Assembly (NCBI RefSeq): GCF_002968835.1
Contig: NZ_PKQK01000010.1
Span: 1 to 64,000, forward strand
DNA from: Paenibacillus sp. PCH8
Lineage (GTDB): Bacteria > Bacillota > Bacilli > Paenibacillales > Paenibacillaceae
Direction: 5' to 3'
DNA length: 64,000 nucleotides
The first letter of the stretch is position 1. Each line of letters begins with the position of its first letter. The notes beneath the pieces are model-generated. The model was not told the origin of the DNA and did not search any database. It worked only from the letters and a program-made list of their open reading frames with translations. Positions 53,936-63,859 of the stretch are shown piece by piece. The position numbers and the translations under genes were made by a program.

Positions 53936-55453
53936 ATGTCGGCAAGCACGAAACGGCCAAGGTTGAAGCTGAATCTGTTGGGAAGCGATGGTCAGCGCAA
54001 GTGCAAGGAGATTATGGAGCGTCCCGTTAAAGTTTTGCAGATAGGAGAAGGTAATTTCTTGCGGGGATTTGCGGACTGGATGCTTCATGAGAGTGCCAGA
54101 CAAGGCAAATTCCACGGAAGTGTAGCCGTTACACAACCACGACCGGGAGGAAAGGCCAAGCTGGAACAGATTCGTGACCAGGACGGATTATACACGATGA
54201 TTACGCGTGGACTGTCTCAAGGGAAGCCGGTTGAACGGACAGAGTTGATCTCCATTTTCTCACAGTGCATCAATCCTTATGAAGATTGGGCGGCCTTTTT
54301 GGAACTGGCGAAACTGCCTTCACTTGAGTTTGTAATCTCCAATACAACCGAATCGGGATTGAAATATATACAATCAGCGTATATCGAGGGTGAGCCGGTT
54401 CAATCGTTCCCAGGCAAACTGACGGTGTTCCTGCATCAGCGATATTTGAACTTTGAAGGTGACCAATCCAGAGGTCTGATTCACCTGCCGTGTGAGCTGC
54501 TTGAAGGCAATGGCGATGTACTGCGTAGTTGTGTCCTTCGTCATAGTGAAGATTATGGATTCTCTGAAGGCTTCCGTTCGTGGATTGAGAATCATAATTC
54601 CTTCCTGAACAATCTGGTGGATCGCATTGTCACAGGTGCGCCAAATCCGAAGGAAGCTGAATCACTGACGAATCGCTGGGGGTATGAGGACCAGTTGGTT
54701 AATACGGCAGAGCCCTATCATTTCTGGGCGATACAGGGAGATGAATCACTGGACAAAAAGCTCCCACTCAAGCAGGCAGGGCTCAATGTACACTGGGTGA
54801 AAGATTTGAAGCCTTTTCAGGTTCGTAAAGTTAGGATTCTAAACGGTGCACATACTTTGATGTCATCACTCGGCATTCTGAAAGGCAAACAATATGTGAG
54901 AGAGACGATGGAAGACCCGCAATTCGGTTCATGGATCAGGGAAGCGGTTCATCAGGAGATCGTACCTGCTCTGGATATGCCTGATCATGATCTGGAACAG
55001 TATGCGGAAGAAGTATTCGAACGTTTTCTTAACCCGTACATTGATCACAATTTGCAGGATATTGCGCTGAATACGATAGGTAAATTCAAGGTTCGTGTGC
55101 TGCCAACACTTTTGTCCTATGAGCAGAATCAGGGAAGCTGGCCAGAACGTTTAATCCAGGGATTTGCCGGACTACTGTGTCTCTACCGTCCTGTACAAAC
55201 GCCAGAAGGCTACAAGGGACATCGACTGAATGGGAATGACGTTCTGTTGCGAGATGATCCGGATGTACTTGCTGCTTTAGCTGCACACTGGGAAGGTTAT
55301 GCTTCGCTGAACAGGAATCAGGATCAATTAAACGGAAGGGTGGCAGCTGTGTTATCGGATACCTTGATCTGGGGCGAAAATCTGGATGCAAGAGAAGGGC
55401 TGCGCGCAGCACTCGTTCATGAAATCAATCTACTGGAAGGTGAAGGGGAATGA
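53936..55453 (+). CDS. uxaB: Tagaturonate reductase
   Basis: The 505-residue enzyme belongs to the mannitol dehydrogenase superfamily and reduces tagaturonate to altronate with NADH in galacturonate breakdown. The nucleotide-binding segment VLQIGEGNFLRGFADWML near residue 35 and the catalytic region KVRILNGAHTLMSSLG near residue 300 are characteristic of UxaB. I start at ATG 53936, six bases after GAGGTGA; GTG 53930 would add two residues. The altronate dehydratase gene overlaps its stop codon by four bases, so they act as a pair. The gene for the preceding uronate isomerase is not in the window. Confidence 0.93.
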   Translation: MSASTKRPRLKLNLLGSDGQRKCKEIMERPVKVLQIGEGNFLRGFADWMLHESARQGKFHGSVAVTQPRPGGKAKLEQIRDQDGLYTMITRGLSQGKPVERTELISIFSQCINPYEDWAAFLELAKLPSLEFVISNTTESGLKYIQSAYIEGEPVQSFPGKLTVFLHQRYLNFEGDQSRGLIHLPCELLEGNGDVLRSCVLRHSEDYGFSEGFRSWIENHNSFLNNLVDRIVTGAPNPKEAESLTNRWGYEDQLVNTAEPYHFWAIQGDESLDKKLPLKQAGLNVHWVKDLKPFQVRKVRILNGAHTLMSSLGILKGKQYVRETMEDPQFGSWIREAVHQEIVPALDMPDHDLEQYAEEVFERFLNPYIDHNLQDIALNTIGKFKVRVLPTLLSYEQNQGSWPERLIQGFAGLLCLYRPVQTPEGYKGHRLNGNDVLLRDDPDVLAALAAHWEGYASLNRNQDQLNGRVAAVLSDTLIWGENLDAREGLRAALVHEINLLEGEGE

Positions 55454-56964
55454 ACACTACAAGTATAGTCAATGACTGGATTGCCATTCAGCCGCAGGAT
55501 GATGTCATTATAGCTCTTAGGGATTATGCCAAAGGTGAACGCATTACACTGCCAGATAGTGTTTCTTTTGTATTATTGGATGATGTGCCCAAAGGACATA
55601 AGATTGCTGTGCACACCCTGACCCCCGGCGATGACGTGATGAAGTACGGCTTCTCGATCGGTATTGCCAAAGAGCAGATCGAGCAGGGGAGCTGGATTCA
55701 CAGTCACAACCTCAAGACAGGTCTGCACGGATTACTTGAATATGAATATCAACCGGGAACCCAGGTTCAGACCGACATGCCTCCGGAACATTTACGGTCA
55801 TTCGATGGATATCTGCGGCCCAACGGCGAAGCAGGTATCCGTAATGAGATCTGGATTGTGAATACGGTTGGCTGTATCAATAAAGTATGTGAAGCATTGG
55901 CACGTATGGGGCAGACCCAGTTTGGAAATCGGGTAGATGGGGTATTTCATTTTCCGCATCCGTTTGGGTGTTCGCAACTTGGTGATGATCTGAAGTATAC
56001 GCAGCAGTTGCTGGCCTCGTTGGTGGAGCATCCGAATGCAGGGGGCGTACTGGTCATCGGTCTGGGTTGTGAGAACAATCAGGTGGATGAGTTCCGTGAA
56101 TGTATTGCGCCGGAATACCAAGGTAAAGTACGTTTTCTCAAGGCGCAGGAAGCGGATGACGAGCTTGAAGAAGGCCTTCGACTGATGGAAGAACTCGTGG
56201 AAATCGCCGAACATGAACAACGTCAGCCACTCCCGCTGAGCAAACTCAAAATCGGCTTGAAGTGTGGCGGTTCCGACGGATTATCCGGCATTACAGCGAA
56301 TCCATTGGTGGGCTCGGTTGCTGATATGCTGGTTGCTGCCGGGGGGACGGCTATTCTGACGGAAGTCCCTGAGATGTTTGGTGCGGAGACCATTTTGATG
56401 AATCGGGCTGCGAGCAAGCAGGTATTTCAAGATTTGGTGGACTTGGTGAACGGCTTCAAGCAATATTTCGTGAACCATGGTCAGAATATTTATGAGAATC
56501 CTTCACCAGGCAACAAGGCTGGAGGAATTACGACTTTGGAGGAGAAGTCACTGGGGTGTACACAAAAGGGCGGGCGATCTGAGGTAGTCGACGTTCTGCG
56601 ATATGGCACACGTGTGACTCAAACCGGTCTGAACATTGTGGAAGCACCAGGTAATGATCTGGTGTCTGTTACGGCACTGTCGGCAGCCGGTGCACATATT
56701 GTTCTCTTCACAACAGGGCGGGGAACTCCGTTTGGAGGCCCGGTACCTACCGTCAAGATTGCGACCCAATCGGATCTTGCCAATCGCAAAAAACACTGGA
56801 TCGACTTCAATGCAGGCCAACTACTGGAAGGGCGCACGATGGATGAGGTGAAAGAGCAGCTGTTCAGTCAGCTGATCGACATTGCTTCAGGACGGTCACA
56901 GACACTCAGCGAGCAGCATGGATTTCGGGAGATTGCCATTTTCAAAGATGGTGTGATTCTCTGA
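55450..56964 (+). CDS. uxaA: Altronate dehydratase
   Basis: The 504-residue enzyme dehydrates altronate to 2-keto-3-deoxygluconate. The N-terminal SAF domain (about 10-95) includes GHKIAVHTL and SIGIAKEQIEQGSWIHSHN. The main domain has the family motifs GYLRPNGEAGIRNEIWIV, HPFGCSQLGDD and KCGGSDGLSGITANPL. The cysteine and histidine residues for the metal site are present. It overlaps uxaB (ATGA) and is followed by a terminator, so the operon is uxaB-uxaA. The divergent AraC gene and a cre site give likely dual control. Confidence 0.94.
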   Translation: MNTTSIVNDWIAIQPQDDVIIALRDYAKGERITLPDSVSFVLLDDVPKGHKIAVHTLTPGDDVMKYGFSIGIAKEQIEQGSWIHSHNLKTGLHGLLEYEYQPGTQVQTDMPPEHLRSFDGYLRPNGEAGIRNEIWIVNTVGCINKVCEALARMGQTQFGNRVDGVFHFPHPFGCSQLGDDLKYTQQLLASLVEHPNAGGVLVIGLGCENNQVDEFRECIAPEYQGKVRFLKAQEADDELEEGLRLMEELVEIAEHEQRQPLPLSKLKIGLKCGGSDGLSGITANPLVGSVADMLVAAGGTAILTEVPEMFGAETILMNRAASKQVFQDLVDLVNGFKQYFVNHGQNIYENPSPGNKAGGITTLEEKSLGCTQKGGRSEVVDVLRYGTRVTQTGLNIVEAPGNDLVSVTALSAAGAHIVLFTTGRGTPFGGPVPTVKIATQSDLANRKKHWIDFNAGQLLEGRTMDEVKEQLFSQLIDIASGRSQTLSEQHGFREIAIFKDGVIL

Positions 56965-57017
56965 TCCGATAGTAATGTCATATATCATGTGTAGTCCATT
57001 ACAAAGTAGAACTACAG

Positions 57018-57060
57018 CCAATCCCGGTTGCCAACTGTATTATAACCGGGATTGGTTTTA
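57018..57060. terminator. Bidirectional terminator after uxaA
   Basis: CCAATCCCGGTT (57018-57029) pairs exactly with AACCGGGATTGG (57044-57055), followed by T-rich sequence. It separates uxaA from a convergent gene. Confidence 0.85.
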
Positions 57061-57061
57061 T

Positions 57062-57748
57062 CTAGGTTCTGCTAATGCCTAGTGATTTGGCGATGCTTGA
57101 TAGTGCGGCTGGTGAAGCGTGCTGCTGTAATTGTACGAGCAATAGTTCACGTGCCTCTGTTGCGCTGCCTTCAAATGACTTAATACCATGACGTTTCATC
57201 CAGTGACCAGCGGTCTCATATGCGGAGCTGTTCCATGCAACTTTACCTTCAGCGAGACCTTCTTTTTCTTTGGTTCCACTGATCACAATGGCTGCATGTC
57301 CTTGAAGATCCAGAAGTCCACGATCGAATGCTTTTTTGTCCTCTTTTGCTCCGAAGCCGGTCTGAGATCGCAAGGCACGTCCATCGATACCTTCATGTTC
57401 TTCAACTTGTACATAGAGCTTGAACGCTTCACGGGAGATTAGTCCCGCTTCATATTGTTCCTCGATGGTTCTGGAGTCGGCAAGCAGTCGATGTACCCAG
57501 GGAAAGTACTCACGGGAGACGAAAAGTGCTTTCTTTTTGACGAATTTTCCATATGCAGCAATGCCCTCTTCAGCGATACGTGAGCGCCATAACCAGGGAT
57601 CGAGTGCATCATCCTTGTACCAGTGTTCTTCGGGTGTTAGCGATGACAGAGAAGGGTACTCGACAAACAGGGGGGCCAGCGGGAGCAGTCCAATAGACTG
57701 AATACGCTGGCCTGCTTCTTCGTATGTTACAACGGGTTCAACTCTCAT
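57062..57748 (-). CDS. AlkZ-related protein
   Basis: The 228-residue protein resembles a group named AlkZ-related, distant relatives of the AlkZ/YcaQ DNA glycosylases, which unhook interstrand crosslinks and act on alkylated bases. Visible features are the start with PVVTYEEAGQRIQSIGLLPL, the segment PSLSSLTPEEHW, the DPWLWRSRIAEEG helix and a winged-helix-like RALRSQTGFGAKEDKKAFDR region. The QxQ catalytic motif of true AlkZ is not visible, so glycosylase activity is doubtful. It follows the WYL regulator gene by 39 bases on the same strand and is probably expressed with it. Confidence 0.55.
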   Translation of the reverse strand: MRVEPVVTYEEAGQRIQSIGLLPLAPLFVEYPSLSSLTPEEHWYKDDALDPWLWRSRIAEEGIAAYGKFVKKKALFVSREYFPWVHRLLADSRTIEEQYEAGLISREAFKLYVQVEEHEGIDGRALRSQTGFGAKEDKKAFDRGLLDLQGHAAIVISGTKEKEGLAEGKVAWNSSAYETAGHWMKRHGIKSFEGSATEARELLLVQLQQHASPAALSSIAKSLGISRT

Positions 57749-57787
57749 GATATCAGCAGGCTCCTTTAAGTATATTGTATGGTGCAG

Positions 57788-58744
57788 CTATGACTTGGTT
57801 GAAGCTAGATATATTTGGCTTACTTCCTCGGCATGCTTACGAATCTCACAGCGAAGGTGGTGGGGTTCAATCACTTCGGCCTCACGTCCCAATCGGTAAA
57901 AGAAACGTACGGCCCATTCCCATTCCCTTGGTGGACAGAGAAATGACAATTCCCAGATATCCGGAGAAATTTCAGTCATCTTCTCGGCGATATGCTCATC
58001 CTGTTCGGCTTCAACCATTCCCCGATAACTCAGTCGAACCTTAACCCGGGTGTGCTGCTGTTCTGGCAGTTGTGGTTTAATGCGCTGTTGTTGTGCCAGT
58101 TCGTTTAGTATCTGTGCATCCTGTGGCTCAATCGGCATGACCTCCATTATTCGGTCAACCCTGAACAGACGTTGTTCACCATGCTCTACTGAATAAGCTT
58201 CACAATACCAGAAGCCGGAGGATGCATATATGCGTATGGGGCAGATCGGTAACCACCGTTGACGCGAAGCGGATCGATACAGTACACGTAACCATCCTTG
58301 TTCAGGTATACAGGAGAGAAGTGGGTCCATGTGACGAAGGATATAATTGCGGCTAGGGACATGATGATGCAGTTGTTTGAGCATGGGATCTATTCGGGCC
58401 ATGATATCATCTGGAATGATAGCCTTAACCTTGTTCATCAGTGTCCAGCGTTTCTCGTGAAAGGGTGTGTCCGAGTACCGGTTCAGACCTTCGAGTGCGA
58501 ATATAAGCGTCGCTGCTTCTACCGGGTCCAACTGTAATGGCGGCAATACGTACCCTTCCATAAGTCTGAAACCGCCTCCCGGACCAGAAATGGCAATGAT
58601 GGGCACATTCATCTCGGAGAGGCACTGAATATCCCGGAGAATAGTGCGACGGGAAACTTCAAACTTCTCACCCAATGAGTGCGCTGTTTCCTGACCATGC
58701 TGTAACGCCATAACGATGGCAGCGAGCCGATTTGTTCTGTTCAT
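57788..58744 (-). CDS. HTH-WYL transcription regulator, YafY type
   Basis: The 318-residue protein has a DeoR/HTH11-type helix-turn-helix at the start (TAHSLGEKFEVSRRTILRDI) followed by GPGGGFRLMEGYVLPPLQL, a hallmark of YafY-like regulators. A WYL domain spans roughly 130-215 and a WYL C-terminal extension follows to the end. WYL domains bind ligands such as nucleic acid fragments and are common near DNA damage and defence genes. I start at ATG 58744, eight bases after CGGAG; GTG 58753 overlaps that site. A GTGACA-N7-TGTCAC palindrome 77 bases upstream may be its operator. Confidence 0.87.
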   Translation of the reverse strand: MNRTNRLAAIVMALQHGQETAHSLGEKFEVSRRTILRDIQCLSEMNVPIIAISGPGGGFRLMEGYVLPPLQLDPVEAATLIFALEGLNRYSDTPFHEKRWTLMNKVKAIIPDDIMARIDPMLKQLHHHVPSRNYILRHMDPLLSCIPEQGWLRVLYRSASRQRWLPICPIRIYASSGFWYCEAYSVEHGEQRLFRVDRIMEVMPIEPQDAQILNELAQQQRIKPQLPEQQHTRVKVRLSYRGMVEAEQDEHIAEKMTEISPDIWELSFLCPPREWEWAVRFFYRLGREAEVIEPHHLRCEIRKHAEEVSQIYLASTKS

Positions 58745-58820
58745 GTCAGCCACTCCGTTTCGATCTATGTCCCGCCGGAAAGTGATACCGAAGTGATATT
58801 GCTATTGTATCAGCTGATAA

Positions 58821-58839
58821 GTGACATCATGGGTGTCAC
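58821..58839. promoter_or_regulatory. Palindrome before the WYL regulator gene
   Basis: GTGACA (58821-58826) and TGTCAC (58834-58839) are perfect arms around TCATGGG. The palindrome lies 77 bases from the WYL start codon and is the best candidate operator in this gap. The remainder of 58754-59185 is AT-rich and holds no gene. Confidence 0.45.
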
Positions 58840-58988
58840 CTATTTTTTTGATAATTAATTATTTTGCAATGGATCAAATGCATGATTCACACAAGCATGT
58901 TCCGGCGGGTTTCGTTTAAATGTGTGTCTCGTCCAATTCGCTTCGTATACTGATATTTCCTTCTATTAAAAGACCTACAGAATATACC

Positions 58989-59030
58989 AAAAACCCGTAT
59001 CCATGATAGTCAGATACGGGAAGTAGCAGG
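58989..59030 (-). terminator. Intrinsic terminator for the second GH42 gene
   Basis: On the minus strand CCCGTATC (59030-59023) pairs with GATACGGG (59001-58994), followed by five T. It lies about 155 bases after the GH42 stop codon. Confidence 0.75.
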
Positions 59031-59185
59031 TTATTGACGTAAAGATACGATAAAGGTCTAAATTTCATACCAATATCCTAACTGGAGACAAATTTGAGCG
59101 ATATAAATGAATATATGTGACACTTTGTATCGCGTTCATTTTCATTACATGTTGTGCTTCCCATGCTGAGAATATAGCGAATAGC

Positions 59186-61213
59186 TTATTGCATTTCGAG
59201 CAGTTGCACTCCGCGGCCTTCAATCTCAACATGTCCCGATAGTTCACAATCGGTTAGCAGATCGCGTACCCTGGCTGCACCCAGATCATAGGATTGTGTG
59301 GAAGCGTTATGGTTCATGACAAAAAGATATGGTTTGCCATCTTTGGTACGTGCACTGACTTCAACACCTTCCGGTGTCTCAAGCAAAGATTCTACATTCT
59401 TGGCTACTGCAAGCTGTCCGAGCAACCCATCCAGGAAACGTTCATCCGGGTCGGATGCGACGTACCAGGCTTCACCTTGACCAAACTTGTTACGTGTAAC
59501 GACAGGCATGCCTTTATAGAAGTCGTCTCCATACTCCGCGATGACTTCGGCTCCTTCACTGTGCAGCAGGTCACACAGTATGCCACAGTCATATTCTCCT
59601 TGAAGATCGCCGTAGGCTTCTTTGAGGACCATGCTGTTCTTTTGCTCAGGCAGCAGGGCATCGATCTCTTCAACCCAGATTCCGAGCAACTTGCGGAGTT
59701 CTCCCGGATAACCACCTGTGGTCACGAGGTCGTTCTCGTTGACAATACCGCTGAAGAAGGTCGTCACGAAAGTTCCACCTGCGGCAACAAACTTCTCCAG
59801 TTTGTCGGCATAACCCGGTTTAACCATGTAGAGCACAGGTGCGAGAACGATGTCGTATTTACTGATATCTGTATCTACACTAACGATGTCCACTTGAATG
59901 TTGCGGCGGAAGAACGCTGCATAGTATTTATGAATCTGATCCACATAATTCAGGGCGACCGTAGGTCCGCTTGATTTTTCGATAGCCCACCAGTTATCCC
60001 AGTCGAACACAATGGCTACTTTGGATTCAACCGCAGCATCCAGGGTAGTGTCACCAAGTAACTGCAATTCCTTACCCAGCTCAGCGACTTCACGGAATAC
60101 ACGCGTATTCTCGTGTCCCGCATGTTCGATGACTGCACCGTGATACTTCTCACAAGCACCAATGGAACGGCGAAGCTGGAAGAACATAATCGTATCGGCC
60201 CCGTGTGCAACAGACTGGTAGCTCCACAGACGCATTACGCCGGGACGTTTCAGTGAGTTATACGGCTGCCAGTTCTGCTGACTTGGCGTCTGTTCCATGA
60301 GCATGAACGGCTGCCCATCTTTCAAACCGCGCATAAGATCATGAGCCATTGCCGTAAAACTGACGGGTGTTGCGAGACCGGGGTAGCTGTCCCAAGAGAC
60401 GATATCCATATATTTTGCCCATTTGAAATAGTCCAGCTGTTTGAAAAATCCCATCAGATTGGTCGTGACGACCGAATCCGGAATGTGTTTTTTGATCGCA
60501 TCATACTCCAGACGGTAACAATCAAGCATGCTGTCGGAGTTAAAGCGGGAGTAATCGAGCGAGATCCCCTGGAATGTGGAATTGTTGTTGCCCCAGTGCT
60601 CGCTCAGGTTACTTGGCAAGACAATCTCGTCCCAATCGTAGAACGTGTGCCCCCAGAAGTTAGTGTTCCATGCTTTGTTGACCTGATCGATCGTCTGGTA
60701 ACGCTCCTTGAGATATACGCGGAATGCTTTCTCACAGTTGTCACAGTAACATTCACCGCCATATTCATTGGAGATGTGCCATACGAGAATGCCGGGGTGA
60801 TCCTTGTATCGTTCCGCCAGTTGATCAGCTATCTTCTCGGAGTATTTGCGATAGGTTGGGCTGTTGGGACAAGAGTTGTGGCGCCCGCCGAATTTACGTT
60901 TGCGACCATCGGCATCTACACGAAGCACATCCGGATATCTCTTTGCCATCCATGCCGGATGGGCAGCGGTACTCGTTGCAAGGCATATATAGACACCGCT
61001 TTCATATAGGCTATTAATGAGTTGGTCAAGTTCTTCTAAATGATATGTCACTTCATCAGGCTGAATCAGAGCCCATGAAAAGACGTTAATTGTGGCAATA
61101 TCAATGCCTGCCAGTTGAAACATACGCAGGTCTTCAAGGTGGGTCTCATGGTCCCATTGTTCGGGGTTATAGTCGCCCCCATAGAACATTTTGGGTAATT
61201 TGCTGCTAATCAT
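59186..61213 (-). CDS. GH42 beta-galactosidase (second copy)
   Basis: The 675-residue enzyme is another family 42 beta-galactosidase, clearly different from the one at 6.2 kb. The start motif is YGGDYNPEQWDHETHLED. The acid/base glutamate is in WHISNEYGG and the nucleophile glutamate in FMLMEQTPSQQNW. The metal-site cysteines appear as CYCDNC. I use ATG 61213, with AGAGGTG seven bases upstream; GTG 61222 lies within that site. It has no signal peptide and hydrolyses galactosides in the cytoplasm. A divergent AraC gene 127 bases away is the likely regulator, and a terminator is found downstream, so it is a single-gene unit. Confidence 0.93.
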   Translation of the reverse strand: MISSKLPKMFYGGDYNPEQWDHETHLEDLRMFQLAGIDIATINVFSWALIQPDEVTYHLEELDQLINSLYESGVYICLATSTAAHPAWMAKRYPDVLRVDADGRKRKFGGRHNSCPNSPTYRKYSEKIADQLAERYKDHPGILVWHISNEYGGECYCDNCEKAFRVYLKERYQTIDQVNKAWNTNFWGHTFYDWDEIVLPSNLSEHWGNNNSTFQGISLDYSRFNSDSMLDCYRLEYDAIKKHIPDSVVTTNLMGFFKQLDYFKWAKYMDIVSWDSYPGLATPVSFTAMAHDLMRGLKDGQPFMLMEQTPSQQNWQPYNSLKRPGVMRLWSYQSVAHGADTIMFFQLRRSIGACEKYHGAVIEHAGHENTRVFREVAELGKELQLLGDTTLDAAVESKVAIVFDWDNWWAIEKSSGPTVALNYVDQIHKYYAAFFRRNIQVDIVSVDTDISKYDIVLAPVLYMVKPGYADKLEKFVAAGGTFVTTFFSGIVNENDLVTTGGYPGELRKLLGIWVEEIDALLPEQKNSMVLKEAYGDLQGEYDCGILCDLLHSEGAEVIAEYGDDFYKGMPVVTRNKFGQGEAWYVASDPDERFLDGLLGQLAVAKNVESLLETPEGVEVSARTKDGKPYLFVMNHNASTQSYDLGAARVRDLLTDCELSGHVEIEGRGVQLLEMQ

Positions 61214-61340
61214 TGCGTTCACCTCTTGTATAAGAATAATTCTATATTATATGATACATATGACTTTTAAAATATAATAAAAGTACTGATCTATATAAGA
61301 ATATGGAAGTATAGTATGGCTAATATCCAAGGAGGTATCC

Positions 61341-62174
61341 ATGTTTATCTCACCTAGACATCAACGATATTTCATGACATCACGTGATCAGCCGTTACCC
61401 CTGTATATCGAGAGCCTTGGCTATAACGGCAATCAGGAGAAAGTGTCCAGACCTGTGGGGTATCCGTGTTATCACTGGCTTCAAACCGTCAAGGGAGCCG
61501 GGGAATTCCGATTTGCCGGGTCCACGGTAATCATGGGGGAAGCGACGGGTATTTTGCTACCACCTAATGAGCCGCATGAGTATGTGCGTGCTCAGGGGGA
61601 GTGGGAGACACTTTACATTACATTCGGGGGTCCCCAGTGTCCGGCCATCCTGGAGTCACTTGGGCTGGGGGAAGCGGCTTTGTATCAGTGGGAGCCGGGT
61701 AGCCCAATCAACGATTATGGACAGAAAGTTCTGGATTCGATCAGCAGTGATCAGGATTTGTCGGGCTTGGAAGCGTCTGCGGATATATATCGATTTCTGA
61801 TTTTACTCAAAAAACACGGCATGACAGGCAATCGATCTTCGATCTCGGACGCTGTCGAACGGCTCGCTCCGCTCATTGCATTCATGGAACAGCACTATGC
61901 TAATCCCGAGATTGGTCTTGAACATATGGCTATCGTTACCGGGATTACGTCAAGACATCTAAACACCTTGTTCAAACAGTCCTTTGGCATGACAGCCTAT
62001 AGTTATTTCATTCTGCTGCGCATTCGCAAATCCAAGGAAATCTTGACAGGGGATACGGGACTTACAATTAAGGAAACTGCTGCGCGGGTTGGTTTTCGAG
62101 ACGCAAGTCATTTTGTCGCTACCTTTCGCAGGATTGAAGGAGTAACTCCCGAACAGTTTCGTAATTGGTACTAA
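61341..62174 (+). CDS. AraC family regulator divergent from the second GH42 gene
   Basis: The 277-residue protein has an N-terminal cupin-like arm-binding domain (YPCYHWLQTVKGAGEF, GILLPPNEPHEYV) and a C-terminal AraC double helix-turn-helix (IGLEHMAIVTGITSRHLNTL and IKETAARVGFRDASHFVATF). AAGGAGG lies six bases before ATG. It is positioned between the leftward GH42 gene and the rightward esterase cluster, and may activate either or both in response to a plant sugar. Confidence 0.88.
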   Translation: MFISPRHQRYFMTSRDQPLPLYIESLGYNGNQEKVSRPVGYPCYHWLQTVKGAGEFRFAGSTVIMGEATGILLPPNEPHEYVRAQGEWETLYITFGGPQCPAILESLGLGEAALYQWEPGSPINDYGQKVLDSISSDQDLSGLEASADIYRFLILLKKHGMTGNRSSISDAVERLAPLIAFMEQHYANPEIGLEHMAIVTGITSRHLNTLFKQSFGMTAYSYFILLRIRKSKEILTGDTGLTIKETAARVGFRDASHFVATFRRIEGVTPEQFRNWY

Positions 62175-62328
62175 TGGTCAGTGTGAGGGGTACCCAATTG
62201 AACAAAAAGTGATACCAGGAAGGTATTGATGCTGGGGGTCATTGCCGTTATGATGGTATCGATTCCTGAGATTCGAAAACGATTAAGCGGATTCATGTAT
62301 CCGTTCTACTTAGAGAGGATGATAGAAA

Positions 62329-63116
62329 TTGACAACAACGATACCACTGTGGGATCATGCTGCACCTTATGCGGCCAAGGGTCATGAAGATGAAATGCCT
62401 CATTTGACTCCCTTTATTGTTCCTGGTTCCGAAAGCGCTGTTATTGTGTGTCCAGGTGGTGGCTATGGTTTTCTGGCAGATCACGAAGGGGCTCCAATAG
62501 CCGAATGGTTGAATCGTGCAGGGATCAGTGCATTTGTCCTGAAATATCGGGTAGCTCCTCACCAGCATCCTGCTCCGATGACCGATGGTCAGCGTGCCAT
62601 ACGTTATGTTCGTGCTCATGCGGAGCAATTCGGCATTAGTTCTTCAAAGATCGCAGTACTTGGTTTCTCCGCAGGCGGACATCTTACAGCAACCCTGGGA
62701 ACGTTGTATGACGAGGGACAAGCGGATCATGAGGATTGGATTGAACGCCAAAGCTCACGCCCGGACCGGGTTATTCTCTGTTATCCGGTTATTACGATGG
62801 AGTCCTATGGACATGCCGGTTCCTGCGAGAATCTGCTTGGTGCTGATGCCTCGAAGGAACAGATTCAGGCCTATAGTGCAGAGCAACAAGTGAAAGCCGA
62901 TGCCCCGAAGCGTTTCTCTGGCATACCAGCGATGACAAGGCAGTTCCAGTGGAGAACAGCTTGCGTTACGCACTAGCATTGGGAGCTCATGGCATTCCCT
63001 ATGACTTGCACGTTTTTGAGAAAGGCTCACATGGTTTGGGATTAGCCGAGGATAAGCCCGCGGTTCGGGCATGGTCCGATCTGTGCCTGACGTGGCTCAA
63101 GAATCAAGGCTGGTAA
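62329..63116 (+). pseudogene. Alpha/beta hydrolase, acetyl-esterase type, one-base frameshift
   Basis: The gene reads as an esterase of the BD-FAE/acetylxylan-esterase group that has a frameshift about 580 bases in. The first frame (TTG 62329, nine bases after GAGAGGA) holds the oxyanion motif CPGGGYGFLADHEG and the nucleophile serine in LGFSAGGHLTATLG, and stops at 62976. The second frame carries the rest: FLWHTSDDKAVPVENS with the catalytic aspartate, and FEKGSHGLGLAED with the histidine, ending at 63116. The break is at about 62908-62912, where one G is missing from what was probably AAGGCG. The length of 788 bases becomes 262 codons plus stop when one base is added. All catalytic residues are kept, so a sequencing error or recent mutation is likely. 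Confidence 0.85.
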
Positions 63117-63181
63117 TATACGAGGCTATCCGCATCATCCATCCCACATATTAGTGCTTATAGAGCGAAGGAGAAAAGACG

Positions 63182-63844
63182 ATGAAATTGCAAAAAAATG
63201 ATAAGCTTCTGTTTATCGGAGATTCGATTACAGATTGTGGGCGTGAACATCCTGTAGGTGAAGGCAGTTCAGGTCTAGGTCATGGTTATGTTGCACAAGT
63301 ACATGCACTGCTGCGGTCCATCTATCCTGAATTGATGTTGCGTATCCAGAATGTGGGTAATGGTGGAAATACGATTCGTGATCTGAAGCAACGCTGGGAT
63401 CGTGACGTGCTTGATCTTAAACCGGATTGGTTAACGATTATGATTGGTATTAACGATGTATGGCGCCAGTTTGACAATCCGCTGTCAACAGACTCGCATG
63501 TGTTTCTTGAAGAATATGAGTCCACGTTGCGTGAACTGGTTTCATCGGTTCGTCCGAACCTCAAAGGTATGGTATTGATGTCTCCATACTATCTGGAAGC
63601 CAATCCGGAAGACCCCATGCGGGCAACGATGGATATATATGGTGAGGCTGTCCGCAGGGTAGCGAGTGAGTATGATGCGGTGTATGTGGATACACAGGCT
63701 GCATTTGCTCCGTTCTGGGATCATTTCTATACGTCCGTACTGACTTATGACCGGGTACATCCGGATGCAACAGGCCATATGGTCCTATGCAAAGCATTTC
63801 TGGATGCCATCGGGTTCGAATGGTCAGGCGGCGTCAAATCTTAA
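63182..63844 (+). CDS. SGNH/GDSL-type carbohydrate esterase
   Basis: The 220-residue protein has all SGNH blocks: block I LLFIGDSITDCGREHP with the nucleophile, block II NVGNGGNTIRDL, block III IMIGINDVWRQFDNP and block V YDRVHPDATGHMV with the aspartate-histidine pair. It resembles intracellular acetylxylan or rhamnogalacturonan acetylesterases such as Geobacillus Axe2. There is no signal peptide. GAAGGAGAAAAG lies before ATG. Together with the preceding esterase it would strip acetyl groups from imported oligosaccharides. The SMP-30 gene starts 15 bases downstream. Confidence 0.87.
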   Translation: MKLQKNDKLLFIGDSITDCGREHPVGEGSSGLGHGYVAQVHALLRSIYPELMLRIQNVGNGGNTIRDLKQRWDRDVLDLKPDWLTIMIGINDVWRQFDNPLSTDSHVFLEEYESTLRELVSSVRPNLKGMVLMSPYYLEANPEDPMRATMDIYGEAVRRVASEYDAVYVDTQAAFAPFWDHFYTSVLTYDRVHPDATGHMVLCKAFLDAIGFEWSGGVKS

Positions 63845-63859
63845 AAAGGACGTGATGGC

